From the NCBI GenBank assembly GCA_013995675.1, contig VWRR01000012.1, positions 372,001 through 436,000 of the forward strand: a DNA stretch of 64,000 nt. The letters run 5' to 3'. Source of the stretch: Cyanidiococcus yangmingshanensis. Taxonomy: Eukaryota > Rhodophyta > Bangiophyceae > Cyanidiales > Cyanidiaceae. Below are positions 62,924 through 64,000 of this stretch, piece after piece. A program made the position numbers and the translations under genes. Every line of letters starts with the position of its first letter. The first letter of the stretch is position 1. The notes under the pieces were generated by a model, which had not been told where the DNA came from, searched no databases, and worked only from the letters and a program-made list of their open reading frames with translations.

Positions 62924-64000
62924 TGCGCGAACGTTCACGCCTGCAGTGAAACCAGACCCAGTCATAGGAGAGCACAAACACCAATCTACAACGATAATTG
63001 TCTCTAGGCTCGGATCCTGATGCAGTGACCTCGCGCGCGACCGTCACGAAAATCTGCATTGGCGCCAAGGAGCGTCGCTGACAGCCATCGATTGCGAAAG
63101 GAGATCGCGCGCTCGCCATGCGTGTCGATGGAAATCCCTCATGCGTGCTCGTCGCAAAGTATGCGTGTCGATGGAAATCCTTCATGCGTGTTCGTATAGA
63201 TTCATGTGCGTCTGCTTATGATCATTGTTGTTGATGACATCTTGATAGAGATCGATCATGATTCGTGTGTGCAAGTGGATGGATTTCTACGACAATGATA
63301 CAAAGACGATATTAGGTGCCGAATACTTCAAGAACGAGTCCTCAAAACGATTCTATCTGGGTCATCGAGAGGGAATTCCTTTCAACGCGTCTCGGGGAGG
63401 TAGGGTAAGCTCCAGAGGCTCCTGAAACTCTTTCGCGGCTTTGTTCCTCTTGCTTCCAAAGGCATGCAGAAACAACATCATCCTTAGACGGAATCATAGA
63501 TCTGGAGCTTCTTGAAGGTCTTAAACGGTGACGTCCAAACACAATGAGAAATACGCTCACAGACCTGACTACGTAGTCGCATCAAAAAGATGACCTTTGA
63601 TGAATCGCATTCGAGGCAACAATGGCAACGTGCGTGGTGTACGTCCCGAGAGGCCCTAATCGGGGTCGACGGCGAAACTTCTCGCGCACATTTCTCGAAA
63701 TGATTGCACTTGTCCTCATTTTCGACAAAACAGGGTCGCTGAGCTTTCGAGCGACGATGGCTCGTTGCGAGTGATCGAGTCCAACCAAATGGCACTCGTT
63801 TCGATTTACCACAGATGCAATACCCTGCGCTGATACGATGGAGCGAATTCGAGTCATACCAAGCGTTGCTACGCACGGCTCGTTCACTCGCAACAGCGAA
63901 ATGCTATTTCGCGCTTCGAAAACGCTGATGGTGCTCCTAAGCTCTACTTCTCCGGAGAGAAACTGCTAAGAGCCCTTTTTGCCGAGCCATGACCAGTGAA
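62924..64000. other. Right-edge region without a recognised gene
   Basis: Two minus-strand frames at 63484-63876 and 63582-63893 overlap in different registers without motifs. The region includes a short direct repeat. Nothing else is supported. Confidence 0.45.
63118..63196. repeat. 43-bp-spaced direct repeat, two copies
   Basis: atgcgtgtcgatggaaatcc begins at 63118 and again at 63161. The match continues to about 34 bases, with two differences. Confidence 0.85.

Noticed and set aside
63484-63893. Two overlapping minus-strand frames near the right edge
   Set aside because: They lie in different registers, have no motif, and neither is clearly better than the other.

Overview
The window reads as compact nuclear DNA of a photosynthetic unicellular eukaryote, most like a cyanidiophyte red alga (Cyanidioschyzon/Cyanidium type). 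The grounds are these: genes are packed tightly on both strands, with long open frames and no convincing introns, and base composition is slightly GC-rich. The gene set is eukaryotic (importin alpha, VPS45, seipin, MCM8, a DONSON relative, an RSL1D1-type nucleolar protein) and mixed with plastid-type genes (shikimate kinase, fibrillin, a lumenal Deg protease, a DUF3119-like protein) and mitochondrial ones (ETF-QO and a leucine-degradation set). The species assignment is inference.

Layout. 0-9.4 kb: end of a coiled-coil protein, importin alpha, a 92-bp tandem repeat, 2.2 kb without an intact gene, ketopantoate reductase, shikimate kinase. 9.5-16 kb: seipin, VPS45, ETF-QO. 16-24 kb: a DONSON-like gene and MCM8, which share a palindromic promoter motif, then a Nudix hydrolase. 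25-34 kb: three unusual domain fusions, namely phosphoacetylglucosamine mutase with a GlmU-type uridylyltransferase, LysM with membrane segments and a reductase module, and NDK-like with Dpy-30 and UMP/CMP kinase. 35-50 kb: fibrillin, RSL1D1-like protein, a large unknown protein, glutamate-carboxypeptidase-II-like peptidase, OTU protease, DUF3119-like protein, Deg protease. 50.6-60.6 kb: four enzymes of mitochondrial leucine breakdown side by side (methylglutaconyl-CoA hydratase, both methylcrotonyl-CoA carboxylase subunits, isovaleryl-CoA dehydrogenase). 61-63 kb: a low-complexity protein and a SAP-like domain protein.

The clearest oddity runs through the whole window. Many conserved genes change reading frame one or more times, and every change that homology can place is +1 in the coding direction, on both strands. 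Where the position is tightly fixed it usually falls at a glycine GGG or GGT codon. Residual single-base insertions in the assembly are the simplest explanation; programmed +1 frameshifting is the exotic alternative. Gene limits below span these frame changes, so several genes do not translate as one uninterrupted frame from the sequence as given.

The genes connect in places. Isovaleryl-CoA dehydrogenase passes electrons through ETF to the ETF-QO encoded 40 kb away. MCM8 and the DONSON-like gene both concern DNA replication and repair. The mutase/uridylyltransferase fusion joins two consecutive steps to UDP-GlcNAc. I recognised no tRNA, rRNA, CRISPR array or intact transposon.
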